Both the position numbers and the translations under genes were made by a program. A stretch of 59,383 nucleotides of DNA from Streptomyces cinnamoneus (GTDB taxonomy: Bacteria; Actinomycetota; Actinomycetes; Streptomycetales; Streptomycetaceae): positions 1-59,383 of the forward strand of contig NZ_BMVB01000029.1 of NCBI RefSeq assembly GCF_014650495.1, written 5' to 3'. Below are positions 23,570 through 31,819 of this stretch, piece by piece (within the stretch, counting starts at the first letter, position 1; each line of letters opens with the position of its first letter). The notes under the pieces are model-generated. The model saw only the letters and a list, made by a program, of their open reading frames with translations. It did no database searches and was not told where the DNA came from.

Positions 23570-24688
23570 GTGGCGACAGACTTCCCGGCCGTGAGCCGAC
23601 CGGCGACGGGCCCCGCGCCCGGCGCGCCCGGACCGTCGGGGCGGTCGCCGTCGCGACGGCTTCCCCTGCCGCCCCTGCTGGCCGGCCTGTCCGTCGCCCT
23701 GCTGCTGTCGCTGCTGTGCTGCACCGCGCTCGGTGCGTCCGGGGCCGGCTGGGGCGGGGCCCTGCGCTACCTGTGGGCGGGGCTGAGCGGCGGGACGATC
23801 GGCCCGGACGAGCTCTCCGCGTACACGATCATCTGGGAGCTGCGCTTCCCGCGCGCCCTGCTGGCCGCCGTCGTCGGGGCGGGGCTGTCCGCCCTCGGGG
23901 TGGGCGCGCAGGCCATGGTGCGCAACGCGCTCGCCGATCCCTTCACCCTCGGCATCTCCTCCGGCGCCGCCGTCGGCGCGAACGCCGTGCTGCTCTTCGG
24001 GGCGTTCGGCTCGCTGGGGGTGTGGGCGCTGTCCAGCGCCGCCTTCTGCTCCGCGCTCGTCGCCATGGTGCTCGTGTACGCGGCGGCCCGCACCCCGCAC
24101 GGGCTGACGCCGCTGCGGCTGGTGCTGACCGGCAGCGCCATGTACTACGGCTTCTCCGCCGTCACCACGCTCATGGTCTTCAGCGCCGACCGGGGCGAGG
24201 CCGGCCGCTCGGCGATGATGTGGCTGCTCGGCAGCCTGGGCGGCGCCACCTGGTCGTCGGTGCCGATCGCCGCCGCCGTCGTCCTGGCCGGGATCGGCTA
24301 CCTGCTGTGGTCGGCCCGCAGCCTGAACGCGCTCGCCATGGGCGACGAGACCGCCGCCGCGCTGGGCGTGGACGCCGAGCGGCTGCGCAAGGGGCTGTTC
24401 CTCGTCACGGCCGCCGTGACCGGGGCCGTGGTCGCCGTCAGCGGCGCGATCGGCTTCGTGGGGCTGATGGTCCCGCACGTCACCCGCATGCTCGTCGGCG
24501 CCGACCACCGCCGGGTGCTGGCCGTGGCGCCGCTGCTGGGCGCGGTGCTGCTGCTGTGGGTGGACCTCGTCTCCCGGCTGCTGCTGGCGCCGGTGGAGCT
24601 GCCGGTCGGGGTGATCACGGCGCTCATCGGCGTGCCGTGCTTCGTGCTGCTGATGCGGCGGCGCGGCTACGTCTTCGGGGGTGCCTGA
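23570..24688 (+). CDS. FecCD/BtuC-type ABC importer permease
   Basis: A 372-residue membrane permease with about nine to ten TM segments. FecCD hallmarks are RFPRALLAAVVGAGLSALGV and VRNALADPFTLGISSGAAVGA, with the coupling-helix region GDETAAALGV and GFVGLMVPHVTRML near the C-terminus. The GTG 23570 start follows the cobalamin riboswitch. Substrate is most likely cobalamin or a corrinoid. Some databases label close relatives proposed F420-0 transporters, but the riboswitch argues for B12. Its stop overlaps the ATPase start (TGATG). Confidence 0.88.
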   Translation: MATDFPAVSRPATGPAPGAPGPSGRSPSRRLPLPPLLAGLSVALLLSLLCCTALGASGAGWGGALRYLWAGLSGGTIGPDELSAYTIIWELRFPRALLAAVVGAGLSALGVGAQAMVRNALADPFTLGISSGAAVGANAVLLFGAFGSLGVWALSSAAFCSALVAMVLVYAAARTPHGLTPLRLVLTGSAMYYGFSAVTTLMVFSADRGEAGRSAMMWLLGSLGGATWSSVPIAAAVVLAGIGYLLWSARSLNALAMGDETAAALGVDAERLRKGLFLVTAAVTGAVVAVSGAIGFVGLMVPHVTRMLVGADHRRVLAVAPLLGAVLLLWVDLVSRLLLAPVELPVGVITALIGVPCFVLLMRRRGYVFGGA

Positions 24689-25455
24689 TGCGGGTGGACG
24701 TCGAGGGCCTGTCGGTGGAGATCGCCGGGGCGCGGCTGGTCGAGGACATCGGCCTGCGGGCCGGCAGCGGGCAGGTCGTGGGGCTCGTGGGCCCCAACGG
24801 CAGCGGCAAGTCCACGCTGCTGCGCTGTGTCTACCGCGCCCTGCGGCCGGCCGCGGGACGGGTCCTGCTGGACGGGGACGACCTGCACGCCCTCGGTGCG
24901 CGCGAGGGGGCCCGCCGGCTGGCGGCGCTGCCCCAGGAGTCCTCCAGCGAGTTCGACTTCACCGTCGCCGAGGTCGTGGCCATGGGCCGGCTGCCGCACC
25001 GGGGTGCGGCCGGGCGGGTCACGGCGGAGGACACCGGGGTCTGTGCGGCGGCGCTGGAGCAGGTGGGCGCGGCGCACCTGGCCGGGCGGGGCTTCCTGAC
25101 CCTGTCGGGGGGCGAGAAGCAGCGGGTGCTCATCGCCCGGGCGCTGGCCCAGCAGCCGCAGGTGCTGGTGCTGGACGAGCCCACGAACCACCTGGACATC
25201 GCCCAGCAGCTGGAGGTCCTCGCGCTGGTGCGCGGCTCGGGGCTGACGGTGCTCGCCGCCCTGCACGACCTCAACCTCGCCGCCACCCACTGCGACGAGC
25301 TGTACGTCATCGCGGGCGGCCGCATCGTCGCGTCCGGCCCGCCGCACGCGGTGCTGACCGCCGGTCTGCTCGCCGAGGTCTTCGGCGTCCGCGCGCACCG
25401 CGTGCCGCACCCGGCCTCCGGCGCCCCGCAACTCCTCTTCGACCGCCTGCCGTAA
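24688..25455 (+). CDS. BtuD-type ABC importer ATPase
   Basis: A 255-residue ATPase energising the corrinoid importer: Walker A VGPNGSGKST, Q-loop LPQESSSEFDFTVAEVVAMG, signature LSGGEKQRV, Walker B VLVLDEPTNHLD, and switch His in ALHDLNLAA. ATG 24688 shares its A with the TGA of the permease, giving coupled translation. Confidence 0.9.
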   Translation: MRVDVEGLSVEIAGARLVEDIGLRAGSGQVVGLVGPNGSGKSTLLRCVYRALRPAAGRVLLDGDDLHALGAREGARRLAALPQESSSEFDFTVAEVVAMGRLPHRGAAGRVTAEDTGVCAAALEQVGAAHLAGRGFLTLSGGEKQRVLIARALAQQPQVLVLDEPTNHLDIAQQLEVLALVRGSGLTVLAALHDLNLAATHCDELYVIAGGRIVASGPPHAVLTAGLLAEVFGVRAHRVPHPASGAPQLLFDRLP

Positions 25456-25463
25456 GGACTCCC

Positions 25464-26492
25464 ATGCGCACCGCCCGCACCGTCACCGCCCTGCTCGCCG
25501 CGCTCACCCTCACGGGGTGCGGTGCGAAGGTTTCGGACGCCCCCGACGGCAAAGAGAGCAAGGCCGCCGGCGGCCACTACCCCGTGACCATCGAGAACTG
25601 CGGCGTGCGGACGACGTACGACAAGGCGCCGCAGCGGGTGGTGACCAACGACGTCGGCATCGCCGAGATCATGTTCGCGCTCGGCCTGGAGGACCGCATG
25701 GCCGGCTATGTGGCGCCGGACTACCGCTCCAGCCGGGACGACAAGGGCGAAGCACCGTGGAAGAGCGGCTACGGCAAGGTGAAGTGGCTGTCCAAGAAGG
25801 AGATCAACAAGGAGCTGGTGCTGGACGCGAAGGCGGACCTCGTCTTCGCGGGCTGGAACTACGGCTTCGGCGAGGGCAACGGCTTCACGCCCGAGGCCCT
25901 CAAGAAGCTCGGCGTCGGCTCGTACGTCCTCACCGAGTCCTGCCACAACGGGACCACGAGCAAGGCGCGGGGCGTCATGCCGCCGCTGGAGGCGCTCTAC
26001 ACCGACCTGGAGACGCTGGGGAAGGTCTTCGACGTCGAGGACCGGGCGGCGAAGCTCGTCGAGGGCTTCAAGAAGCGCGTCGCCGACGCGCAGGCGCAGG
26101 TTCCCGGGGACGGCCGGGCGCCCCGCGTCTTCCTCTACGACGACGGCAAGGACAAGCCGCTGACCGCCGGGGCCTTCGCCGGACCGCACGACATCATCAC
26201 CAAGGCCGGCGGCGACCACGTGATGAAGGACCTGAAGGACTCGTGGGTGACGGTCGGCTGGGAGACCGTCGTCGACCGCGACCCCGAGGTCATCGTCATC
26301 AACAACTACGGGGAGGTCGGCGCGGAGGAGAAGAAGAAGTTCCTCATGTCCTACCCGCCGCTCGCGAACGTGTCCGCCGTCAAGAACGACCGCGTCTTCG
26401 TCCTCGACTACGTCGATCTCGTCGAGAGTCCCCGCAACCCCGCGGCGATCGCCGCCCTGGCCGCGTACCTGAAGGGGGTACGCGAGCGCTGA
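25464..26492 (+). CDS. BtuF-like substrate-binding lipoprotein
   Basis: A 342-residue lipoprotein with signal peptide and lipobox LTLTGC (lipid-modified Cys19). It is a class III binding protein (VTIENCGVRTTYDKAPQRVVTNDVGIAEIMFALGLEDRM ... split over residues 40-82; later TVGWETVVDRDPEVIVIN). It captures the ligand outside the cell for the permease/ATPase pair just upstream. AAGGA precedes ATG 25464. Ligand is inferred as cobalamin from the riboswitch only. Confidence 0.88.
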   Translation: MRTARTVTALLAALTLTGCGAKVSDAPDGKESKAAGGHYPVTIENCGVRTTYDKAPQRVVTNDVGIAEIMFALGLEDRMAGYVAPDYRSSRDDKGEAPWKSGYGKVKWLSKKEINKELVLDAKADLVFAGWNYGFGEGNGFTPEALKKLGVGSYVLTESCHNGTTSKARGVMPPLEALYTDLETLGKVFDVEDRAAKLVEGFKKRVADAQAQVPGDGRAPRVFLYDDGKDKPLTAGAFAGPHDIITKAGGDHVMKDLKDSWVTVGWETVVDRDPEVIVINNYGEVGAEEKKKFLMSYPPLANVSAVKNDRVFVLDYVDLVESPRNPAAIAALAAYLKGVRER

Positions 26493-26511
26493 GCCTGCCT
26501 AGACTGGGAGC

Positions 26512-26958
26512 GTGGTGGACACCGACTGGCAGAGCGACCTCCGTAAGCGCGGCTACCGGCTGACCCCGCAGCGCCAGCTCGTCCTGGAGGCGGTCGACCG
26601 CCTTGAGCACGCGACGCCGGACGACATCCTGACCGAGGTCCGCAGGACCGCGGGCGGGGTGAACATCTCGACGGTCTACCGGACGCTGGAGCTGCTGGAG
26701 GAACTGGGCCTGGTCAGCCATGCCCATCTGGGGCACGGCGCCCCCACCTATCACCTCGCGGACCGGCACCACCACATACACCTGGTCTGCCGGGACTGCA
26801 CGGGCGTGATCGAGGCCGACCTGTCGGTGGCGGCGGACTTCACCGCGCAGCTGCGCCGGGACTTCGGCTTCGAGACCGACATGAAGCACTTCGCGATCTT
26901 CGGCCGGTGCGCCGGGTGCTCCGCGGAGCCCGCCGCCGAGGAGTCCCCGGAGCCCTGA
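26512..26958 (+). CDS. nur: Nur, nickel-responsive Fur-family regulator
   Basis: A 148-residue Fur-family repressor. Numbering from GTG 26512, it has His33, His86, His88 and His90 (the M-site) and His70, His72 and His126 (with His88, the nickel site). These are the ligands reported for Streptomyces Nur, and the surrounding sequence (GLVSHAHLGHGAPTYHLADR) is that of Nur. CxxC pairs (Cys93/96 and Cys133/136) are also present. Nur-Ni represses nickel uptake genes and sodF. A TAGACT hexamer at 26499-26504 suggests a leaderless transcript. Confidence 0.92.
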   Translation: MVDTDWQSDLRKRGYRLTPQRQLVLEAVDRLEHATPDDILTEVRRTAGGVNISTVYRTLELLEELGLVSHAHLGHGAPTYHLADRHHHIHLVCRDCTGVIEADLSVAADFTAQLRRDFGFETDMKHFAIFGRCAGCSAEPAAEESPEP

Positions 26959-27009
26959 GCCGCAAGCCGTCCTCGAACGCGCCGGCCGGCGCCCCGTAGG
27001 CTTGTCCGC

Positions 27010-27990
27010 ATGCTGCCTCACACGCCAAGCCCGCTGCTGTCGCTGCCCGGTGCCGTCGCCGCCGAGGGCCCGGACGAGGGCGTCGCCGCGCACTACGGCG
27101 ACCCGTTCCGCGAGCAGCGCGCGCTCGCCGGCGGATCCGGTTTCGTGGACCTCTCGCACCGGGGCGTCATCGCCGTCACCGGCCCCGACCGGCTGAGCTG
27201 GCTGCACCTGCTGCTCACCCAGCACGTCAGCGAGCTGCCGCCCGGCCGGGCGACGGAGGCGCTGATCCTCTCCCCGCACGGCCACATCGAGCACGCGCTG
27301 TACCTGGTGGACGACGGCGAGACGACCTGGGCGCACGTGGAGCCCGGCACCCGGGAGGCGCTGATCGCCTACCTGGAGAGCATGAAGTTCTTCTACAAGG
27401 TCGACGTCACCGACCGCACCGGCGACATCGCGGTGACGTACCTGCCGGCGGGCTCGATCGCGGAGGTGCCCGAGGGCGTCGTGGTGCGCGAGACGGCGTA
27501 CGGCCGCGACCTGTTCCTGCCGCGCGCGCAGCTGGCGGAGTTCGCCGCCGCGCACGGCCCGGCGGCGGGCGTGCTGGCCCACGAGGCCCTGCGCGTCGAG
27601 GGCCACCGGCCGCGGCTCGGCCTGGAGACCGACCACCGGACGATCCCGCACGAGCTGGGCCTGATCGGCGTCGCCGTACACCTGCAGAAGGGCTGCTACC
27701 GGGGGCAGGAGACCGTCGCGCGCGTCCACAACCTGGGGAAGCCGCCGCGCCGCCTGGTGTTCCTGCACCTGGACGGCAGCGAGGTGTCGCTGCCGGCGCA
27801 CGGAGCGCCGGTGCGGCTGGCTGCGGACGGCCCGGAGGGCCGCCAGCTGGGCTTCGTCACGACCGCCGCCCGCCACCACGAGCTGGGCCCGATCGCCCTG
27901 GCCCTGGTGAAGCGGAACGTTCCCGTGGACGCCCCGCTGCTGGTCGGCGAGGCCACCGCGGCCGCCCAGGAGACCGTCGTCGAGCCGTAG
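27010..27990 (+). CDS. YgfZ/GcvT-like folate-binding protein
   Basis: A 326-residue protein related to the T-protein of glycine cleavage, with the YgfZ signature KGCYRGQETVARVHN (residues ~230-245) including the conserved Cys. YgfZ proteins use tetrahydrofolate in the assembly or repair of certain Fe-S enzymes. The rest of the barrel is well kept (FVDLSHRGVIAVTGPDRLSWL). TAGGCT at 26997-27002 places a transcription start at the ATG, again leaderless. It meets dtd tail to tail. Confidence 0.88.
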   Translation: MLPHTPSPLLSLPGAVAAEGPDEGVAAHYGDPFREQRALAGGSGFVDLSHRGVIAVTGPDRLSWLHLLLTQHVSELPPGRATEALILSPHGHIEHALYLVDDGETTWAHVEPGTREALIAYLESMKFFYKVDVTDRTGDIAVTYLPAGSIAEVPEGVVVRETAYGRDLFLPRAQLAEFAAAHGPAAGVLAHEALRVEGHRPRLGLETDHRTIPHELGLIGVAVHLQKGCYRGQETVARVHNLGKPPRRLVFLHLDGSEVSLPAHGAPVRLAADGPEGRQLGFVTTAARHHELGPIALALVKRNVPVDAPLLVGEATAAAQETVVEP

Positions 27991-27997
27991 CCCCGGC

Positions 27998-28423
27998 TCA
28001 GACCTCCAGCAGCACCGTGAACGGGCCGTCGTTGGTGAGCGAGACCTTCATGTCCGCCCCGAACCGGCCCGTCTCCACCCGCGCGCCCAGTGCCCGCAGC
28101 TGTGCGACGACCTCGTCGACGAGCGGCTCGGCCACCGGGCCGGGCGCGGCGGCGTTCCACGTGGGCCGCCGCCCCTTGCGGGCGTCACCGTAGAGGGTGA
28201 ACTGGGAGATCACCAGCAGCGGCGCCCCCACGTCCGAGCACGACTTCTCGTCCTGCAGCACCCGCAGCGACCAGAGCTTGCGGGCCAGCTGCGCCGCCTT
28301 CGCGTCCGTGTCGTCATGTGTCGCTCCGACCAGCACGCACAGGCCCTCGCCGACGATCTCGCCGACGACCCGACCGTCCACGGCGACGCTCGCACCGTTC
28401 ACCCTCTGCACCACTGCACGCAT
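27998..28423 (-). CDS. dtd: D-aminoacyl-tRNA deacylase
   Basis: A 141-residue enzyme that hydrolyses D-aminoacyl-tRNAs and so protects translation. The start MRAVVQRV is canonical. The active-site motifs are LLVISQFTLYGD (S/Q-F-T) and the C-terminal V(S/T)LTNDGPFTVLLEV, which carries the cross-subunit Gly-cisPro-like NDGP. ATG 28423 is chosen by family convention; an in-frame ATG at 28432 is possible. Confidence 0.93.
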   Translation of the reverse strand: MRAVVQRVNGASVAVDGRVVGEIVGEGLCVLVGATHDDTDAKAAQLARKLWSLRVLQDEKSCSDVGAPLLVISQFTLYGDARKGRRPTWNAAAPGPVAEPLVDEVVAQLRALGARVETGRFGADMKVSLTNDGPFTVLLEV

Positions 28424-28576
28424 ACGGACCATGATGCCCTGCGGTCCTTCAGGGCCGTTCGGGTGGAGAGACCCTGCGCCCGGGGCGCACCGAATGGCAC
28501 GATGCGTGCAGGCGGTGCCCGATGCGGGCATGGGCAAGGTGATCCGGCCGCACACCGCCCGAGGGGACGGAACCGC

Positions 28577-29203
28577 ATGACCACACCCACCGAGGACGGC
28601 AGTAAGCTCGCGGCGGCGGACCGGACGGCCGTGAAGCTCCGCGCAGGCGGAGGTGAACCGTTGCACGCCAGACCCCCGACCCAGCGCTCAGGGCGGCTGG
28701 CTGACGTCCCCGGCCGCGCCACGAACGAGCTGAGCCTCCCGGAGCTGCGGGCGATGCGCCGCGAGGCCCGGCGCGACGAGGCCGACCTCAGCTATGTGCG
28801 CCGGCTCCTGCAGGGCCGCATCGACATCCTCCGGGCCGAGCTGGCGCGCCGGGCGGCGCCGGAGGCCCCGGCGGTGGAGCGGCTGCTGGTCGACCGGCTG
28901 ACGGAGATCCTCTCCGACGGGCCCTCCACGCACCGCTCCTCCGCCCGCCACGTGACGCTGGGGACCCCGCACGGCGAGGAGTACCGGCGGCTGGCGGAGG
29001 ACATGCTCTCGGAGGTCGGGCTGTCGGACCTGGGGGCGCGCACGGACCGCGAGCTGCGCGAGGGCATGGGGCGCCTGGAGGCGTACGAGCGGCAGGTCTC
29101 CGTCCGGCGACAGGGGCTGCAGCGCACGGCCGACGATTGCAGTGCGGAGATGGCCCGAAGGTACCGTGAAGGGGAAGCACAAGTAGACGACCTCCTCACG
29201 TGA
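28577..29203 (+). CDS. rsiG: RsiG, c-di-GMP-binding anti-sigma factor for WhiG
   Basis: A 208-residue, mostly helical protein. Two copies of the RsiG c-di-GMP motif E-x3-S-x2-R-x3-Q-x3-D are directly visible: Glu68-Ser72-Arg75-Gln79-Asp83 and Glu171-Ser175-Arg178-Gln182-Asp186. In Streptomyces, RsiG loaded with a c-di-GMP dimer binds sigma-WhiG and delays sporulation. The two motifs lie in antiparallel helices that form the ligand cleft. A GGGGACGGAA site precedes ATG 28577; the first ~45 residues look disordered. It is divergent from dtd. Confidence 0.93.
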   Translation: MTTPTEDGSKLAAADRTAVKLRAGGGEPLHARPPTQRSGRLADVPGRATNELSLPELRAMRREARRDEADLSYVRRLLQGRIDILRAELARRAAPEAPAVERLLVDRLTEILSDGPSTHRSSARHVTLGTPHGEEYRRLAEDMLSEVGLSDLGARTDRELREGMGRLEAYERQVSVRRQGLQRTADDCSAEMARRYREGEAQVDDLLT

Positions 29204-29259
29204 GCGCCCGCCGGGCGCCGTAGGCGGGTCTCGCACCACCCCCCTCCGGAAGGCCGACG

Positions 29260-30264
29260 ATGACCTCCTCGACCCCTGCATCGCCTGCATCGCCCGCGAA
29301 CGGCACTCCGTCCGACGGCGCCGGCATACCCCCGGTCCTCGCGGAGGTCGTGCGTTCGGGCTTCGTCGAGGGCCGGCACCGCGGCTCGCTGGTGATCCTG
29401 GCGGCCGACGGCACCGTCGACTTCGCGCTCGGCGACCCGGCGGCCCCGGTCTACCCGCGCTCCGCCAACAAGCCGATGCAGGCGGCCGCCATGCTGCGGG
29501 CCGGGCTGGAGCTCTCCGGCGAGCGGCTGGCCCTGGCTTCCGCGAGCCACTCCGGTGAAACGTTCCACCTCGACCTCGTGCGGAAGATGCTCGCCGACTT
29601 CGGCATCCCCGAGGACGGTCTGCAGACCCCGCCCGACCTGCCGCTCGACCCCGTCGAGGCCGAGGCGTACCTGGCGTCCGGCCAGGTCCGCGACCGGGTG
29701 ACCATGAACTGCTCGGGCAAGCACGCCGCCATGATCGCCGTCTGCGTGGCCAACGGCTGGTCCGTGGACGACTACCTCGACCCCGCCCACCCGCTGCAGC
29801 GGCTCGTGCTGCGGACCGTGGAGGAGGCGAGCGGCGAGTCCGTGGTCCACGTCGGTACGGACGGCTGCGGCGCGCCCCTGATGGCGCTGTCCCTGACCGG
29901 CCTGGCCCGGGCCTTCCGCAGCTTCGTGCTGGCCGCGCCGGGCACGCCCGAGCGCCGGGTGGCCGACGCGATGCGGGCCCACCCCGAGTACGTCGCCGGC
30001 ACGCGCCGCCCCGACACCTGGATCATGCGCGAGGTACCGGGGGCGCTGTCGAAGATGGGCGCCGAGGCCGTCCAGGCGCTGGCCCTGCCGGACGGCCGCG
30101 CCCTCGCCTTCAAGATCAACGACGGTGCCCTGCGGGCCCTGGGCCCCGTGCTGGCGCGCGCCCTGGAGATCATGGGCGTCGAGTCCCCGGTCATCGCCCG
30201 CATCGCCGACGAGCCGCTGCTGGGCGGCGGCCGGCGGGTCGGCGAGATACGCGTCGCGTTCTAG
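29260..30264 (+). CDS. Asparaginase (type II / Rhizobium-type family)
   Basis: A 334-residue amidohydrolase of the second asparaginase superfamily: VVRSGFVEGRHRGSLVIL, VYPRSANKPMQAAAM, ASASHSGE, MNCSGKHAAM and GTDGCGAPLMALSL are its conserved blocks. SANKPMQ and CSGKH hold the nucleophilic Ser/Lys pairs and the Zn-binding Cys known from this family. It converts L-asparagine to aspartate plus ammonia in the cytoplasm. A Ser/Pro-rich 20-residue N-terminal tail precedes the domain. Confidence 0.88.
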   Translation: MTSSTPASPASPANGTPSDGAGIPPVLAEVVRSGFVEGRHRGSLVILAADGTVDFALGDPAAPVYPRSANKPMQAAAMLRAGLELSGERLALASASHSGETFHLDLVRKMLADFGIPEDGLQTPPDLPLDPVEAEAYLASGQVRDRVTMNCSGKHAAMIAVCVANGWSVDDYLDPAHPLQRLVLRTVEEASGESVVHVGTDGCGAPLMALSLTGLARAFRSFVLAAPGTPERRVADAMRAHPEYVAGTRRPDTWIMREVPGALSKMGAEAVQALALPDGRALAFKINDGALRALGPVLARALEIMGVESPVIARIADEPLLGGGRRVGEIRVAF

Positions 30265-30352
30265 CCGGCACGTCCGGTCACCGCCCCGGGTGGGGCGCGT
30301 GCGGCGTGTGCCGGGCCCGTGACGTACGTGCGCGCCCCGCGCGCACCGGACG

Positions 30353-30403
30353 CTGACGTGCGTCAGAAATGGCATGCGTCCGCGGGGGCCACGCCCCTAG
30401 CGT
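30353..30403 (+). promoter_or_regulatory. Palindrome and -10 element before the Eis-like gene
   Basis: CTGACGTGCGTCAG (30353-30366) is a perfect 14-nt palindrome. TAGCGT at 30398-30403 is a -10-like hexamer 7 nt before ATG 30410, implying a leaderless message. The palindrome then sits roughly 44-57 nt upstream of the start point, where a regulator could bind. Confidence 0.4.
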
Positions 30404-30409
30404 GCTGAC

Positions 30410-31657
30410 ATGAGCCTCGACGTGCGCACGATCGATGAAGGCGACCTCCCCGACTGGATCCGCGCGATGCGCGTCGGCTTCCTGCAGCCTCCCGTGGTGA
30501 CGAAGGAGGAGATAGAGATCCGCCGCGCGGGCACGGACCTCGCGCGGGCGCAGGGGGCCTTCGACGCGGAGCAGTGCGTGGGCACGTTCCGCAGCTTCGC
30601 CCAGCAGCTCACCGTGCCCGGCGGGTCGCCGGTCGCGGTGAGTGCCGTCTCCAACGTCACCGTCTCGCCCACGCACCGCCGCCGCGGACTGCTGAGCCGC
30701 ATGATGGAGCGCGAGCTGCACGCGGCGAAGGAGCGCGGCGACGCCGCCGTGACGCTCGTCGCCTCCGAGTGGCTCATCTACGGCCGGTTCGGCTTCGGCC
30801 CCGCCGCCTGGGTCACCGACTGGGAGGTGGAGGTGGCCCGCGCCGGCCTGGACAGGCGCTACGCGGGCCCCGGGGACGGCGGCCGCGTGGACTTCACGGA
30901 CGGCGCGACCGTACGGCGGCTCGGGCCCGCCCTGCACGAGCGGCTGCGCGCCGTGCGGCACGGCGTCGTGGACCGCAGCGAGCGCTGGTGGCGGCTGGCC
31001 ACGGGCGACATCCCGCTCCCGCCCGGCTTCCCGCCCTGGACCGAGCCCCACTACGTGCTGTACCGCTCCCCCGGCGGCGCTGTGGACGGCCTGCTGACCT
31101 ACACCGTCGACGAGCTCTGGGACGGCGCGCGGCCGAAGAACACCGCCGTCGTGCGCGGCTTCCTCGCGATGACGCCCGAGGCCGAACGGGCCCTGTGGTA
31201 CTTCCTGTTGTCGGTCGACTGGATCACCAGGGCCGAAACCGGCCACCTGCCGCCCGACGACCTCCTGCCCTTGCTGCTGCCCGACCCGCGCGCGGCCAAG
31301 GTCTCGCTGCAGGCCGACTTCCTGTGGCTGCGGCCGCTGGACGTGCCGGCCCTGCTGGCGGCCCGCACGTACGCCTGCCCCGGCTCGCTCGTCCTCGACG
31401 TCTCCGACCCGGCGGGCCCGGCCGGCGGGCGCTTCCTGCTGGAGGCCGGCCCCGGGGGCGCGAGCTGCACGCCCACGAGGCAGCCGGCCGAACTCTCCCT
31501 GGGCGTCGCCGAACTGGCCTCCCTCTGCCTGGGCGACGAGTCCCCCGTGCGGCTCGCCGCCCTCGGCCGGCTCGACGAGGAGCGGGCCGGCGCGGCGCAG
31601 CGGGCCGAGCTCATGCTGCGCACGGCACGCCGGCCGTGGTGCCTCGACAAGTTCTGA
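30410..31657 (+). CDS. Eis-like GNAT N-acetyltransferase
   Basis: A 415-residue protein with the three-part Eis architecture: N-terminal GNAT with acetyl-CoA loop VSPTHRRRGLLSRMM (~83-97), a middle GNAT-like domain, and a C-terminal sterol-carrier-like domain ending DKF. In Eis the free C-terminal carboxylate takes part in catalysis. Eis enzymes acetylate aminoglycosides or protein/peptide lysines at several positions. Here the substrate is unknown. WLIYGRFGFGPA matches the family segment well. Confidence 0.87.
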   Translation: MSLDVRTIDEGDLPDWIRAMRVGFLQPPVVTKEEIEIRRAGTDLARAQGAFDAEQCVGTFRSFAQQLTVPGGSPVAVSAVSNVTVSPTHRRRGLLSRMMERELHAAKERGDAAVTLVASEWLIYGRFGFGPAAWVTDWEVEVARAGLDRRYAGPGDGGRVDFTDGATVRRLGPALHERLRAVRHGVVDRSERWWRLATGDIPLPPGFPPWTEPHYVLYRSPGGAVDGLLTYTVDELWDGARPKNTAVVRGFLAMTPEAERALWYFLLSVDWITRAETGHLPPDDLLPLLLPDPRAAKVSLQADFLWLRPLDVPALLAARTYACPGSLVLDVSDPAGPAGGRFLLEAGPGGASCTPTRQPAELSLGVAELASLCLGDESPVRLAALGRLDEERAGAAQRAELMLRTARRPWCLDKF

Positions 31658-31705
31658 GCACCCCCGTGCCCCAGACCCTCGTACGCGGCTGAAAAAAATC
31701 AGGGC

Positions 31706-31736
31706 TTGACCTCAAGCTAGGTTGAGGTAAGAGGCT
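31706..31736 (+). promoter_or_regulatory. SoxR-type operator/promoter
   Basis: ACCTCAAGCTAGGTTGAGGT (31709-31728) is a 20-nt near-perfect palindrome. It is closely like the SoxR box CCTCAAG-n4-CTTGAGG, and TTGACC (31706-31711) forms a -35. A 19-nt spacer then leads to GAGGCT (31731-31736), the long spacing expected of MerR/SoxR-activated promoters. The downstream gene is a flavin reductase, the right kind of SoxR target in Streptomyces. Confidence 0.8.
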
Positions 31737-31819
31737 TCTTCTCAACAGCCCCCGGGGCCCACCGCCCCGGGACGCTGAAGCCCAGTGCCGTCACGCCCGT
31801 TGAGAAGAGACCTGCCGCC

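Noticed and set aside
23570..26492. Naming the importer an F420-0 transporter
   Set aside because: That database label is a proposal from genome context elsewhere; here a cobalamin riboswitch directly precedes the operon.
26512..26958. Calling this regulator Fur, Zur or CatR
   Set aside because: The His pattern 33/70/72/86/88/90/126 is the specific Nur set, and the surrounding sequence matches Nur.
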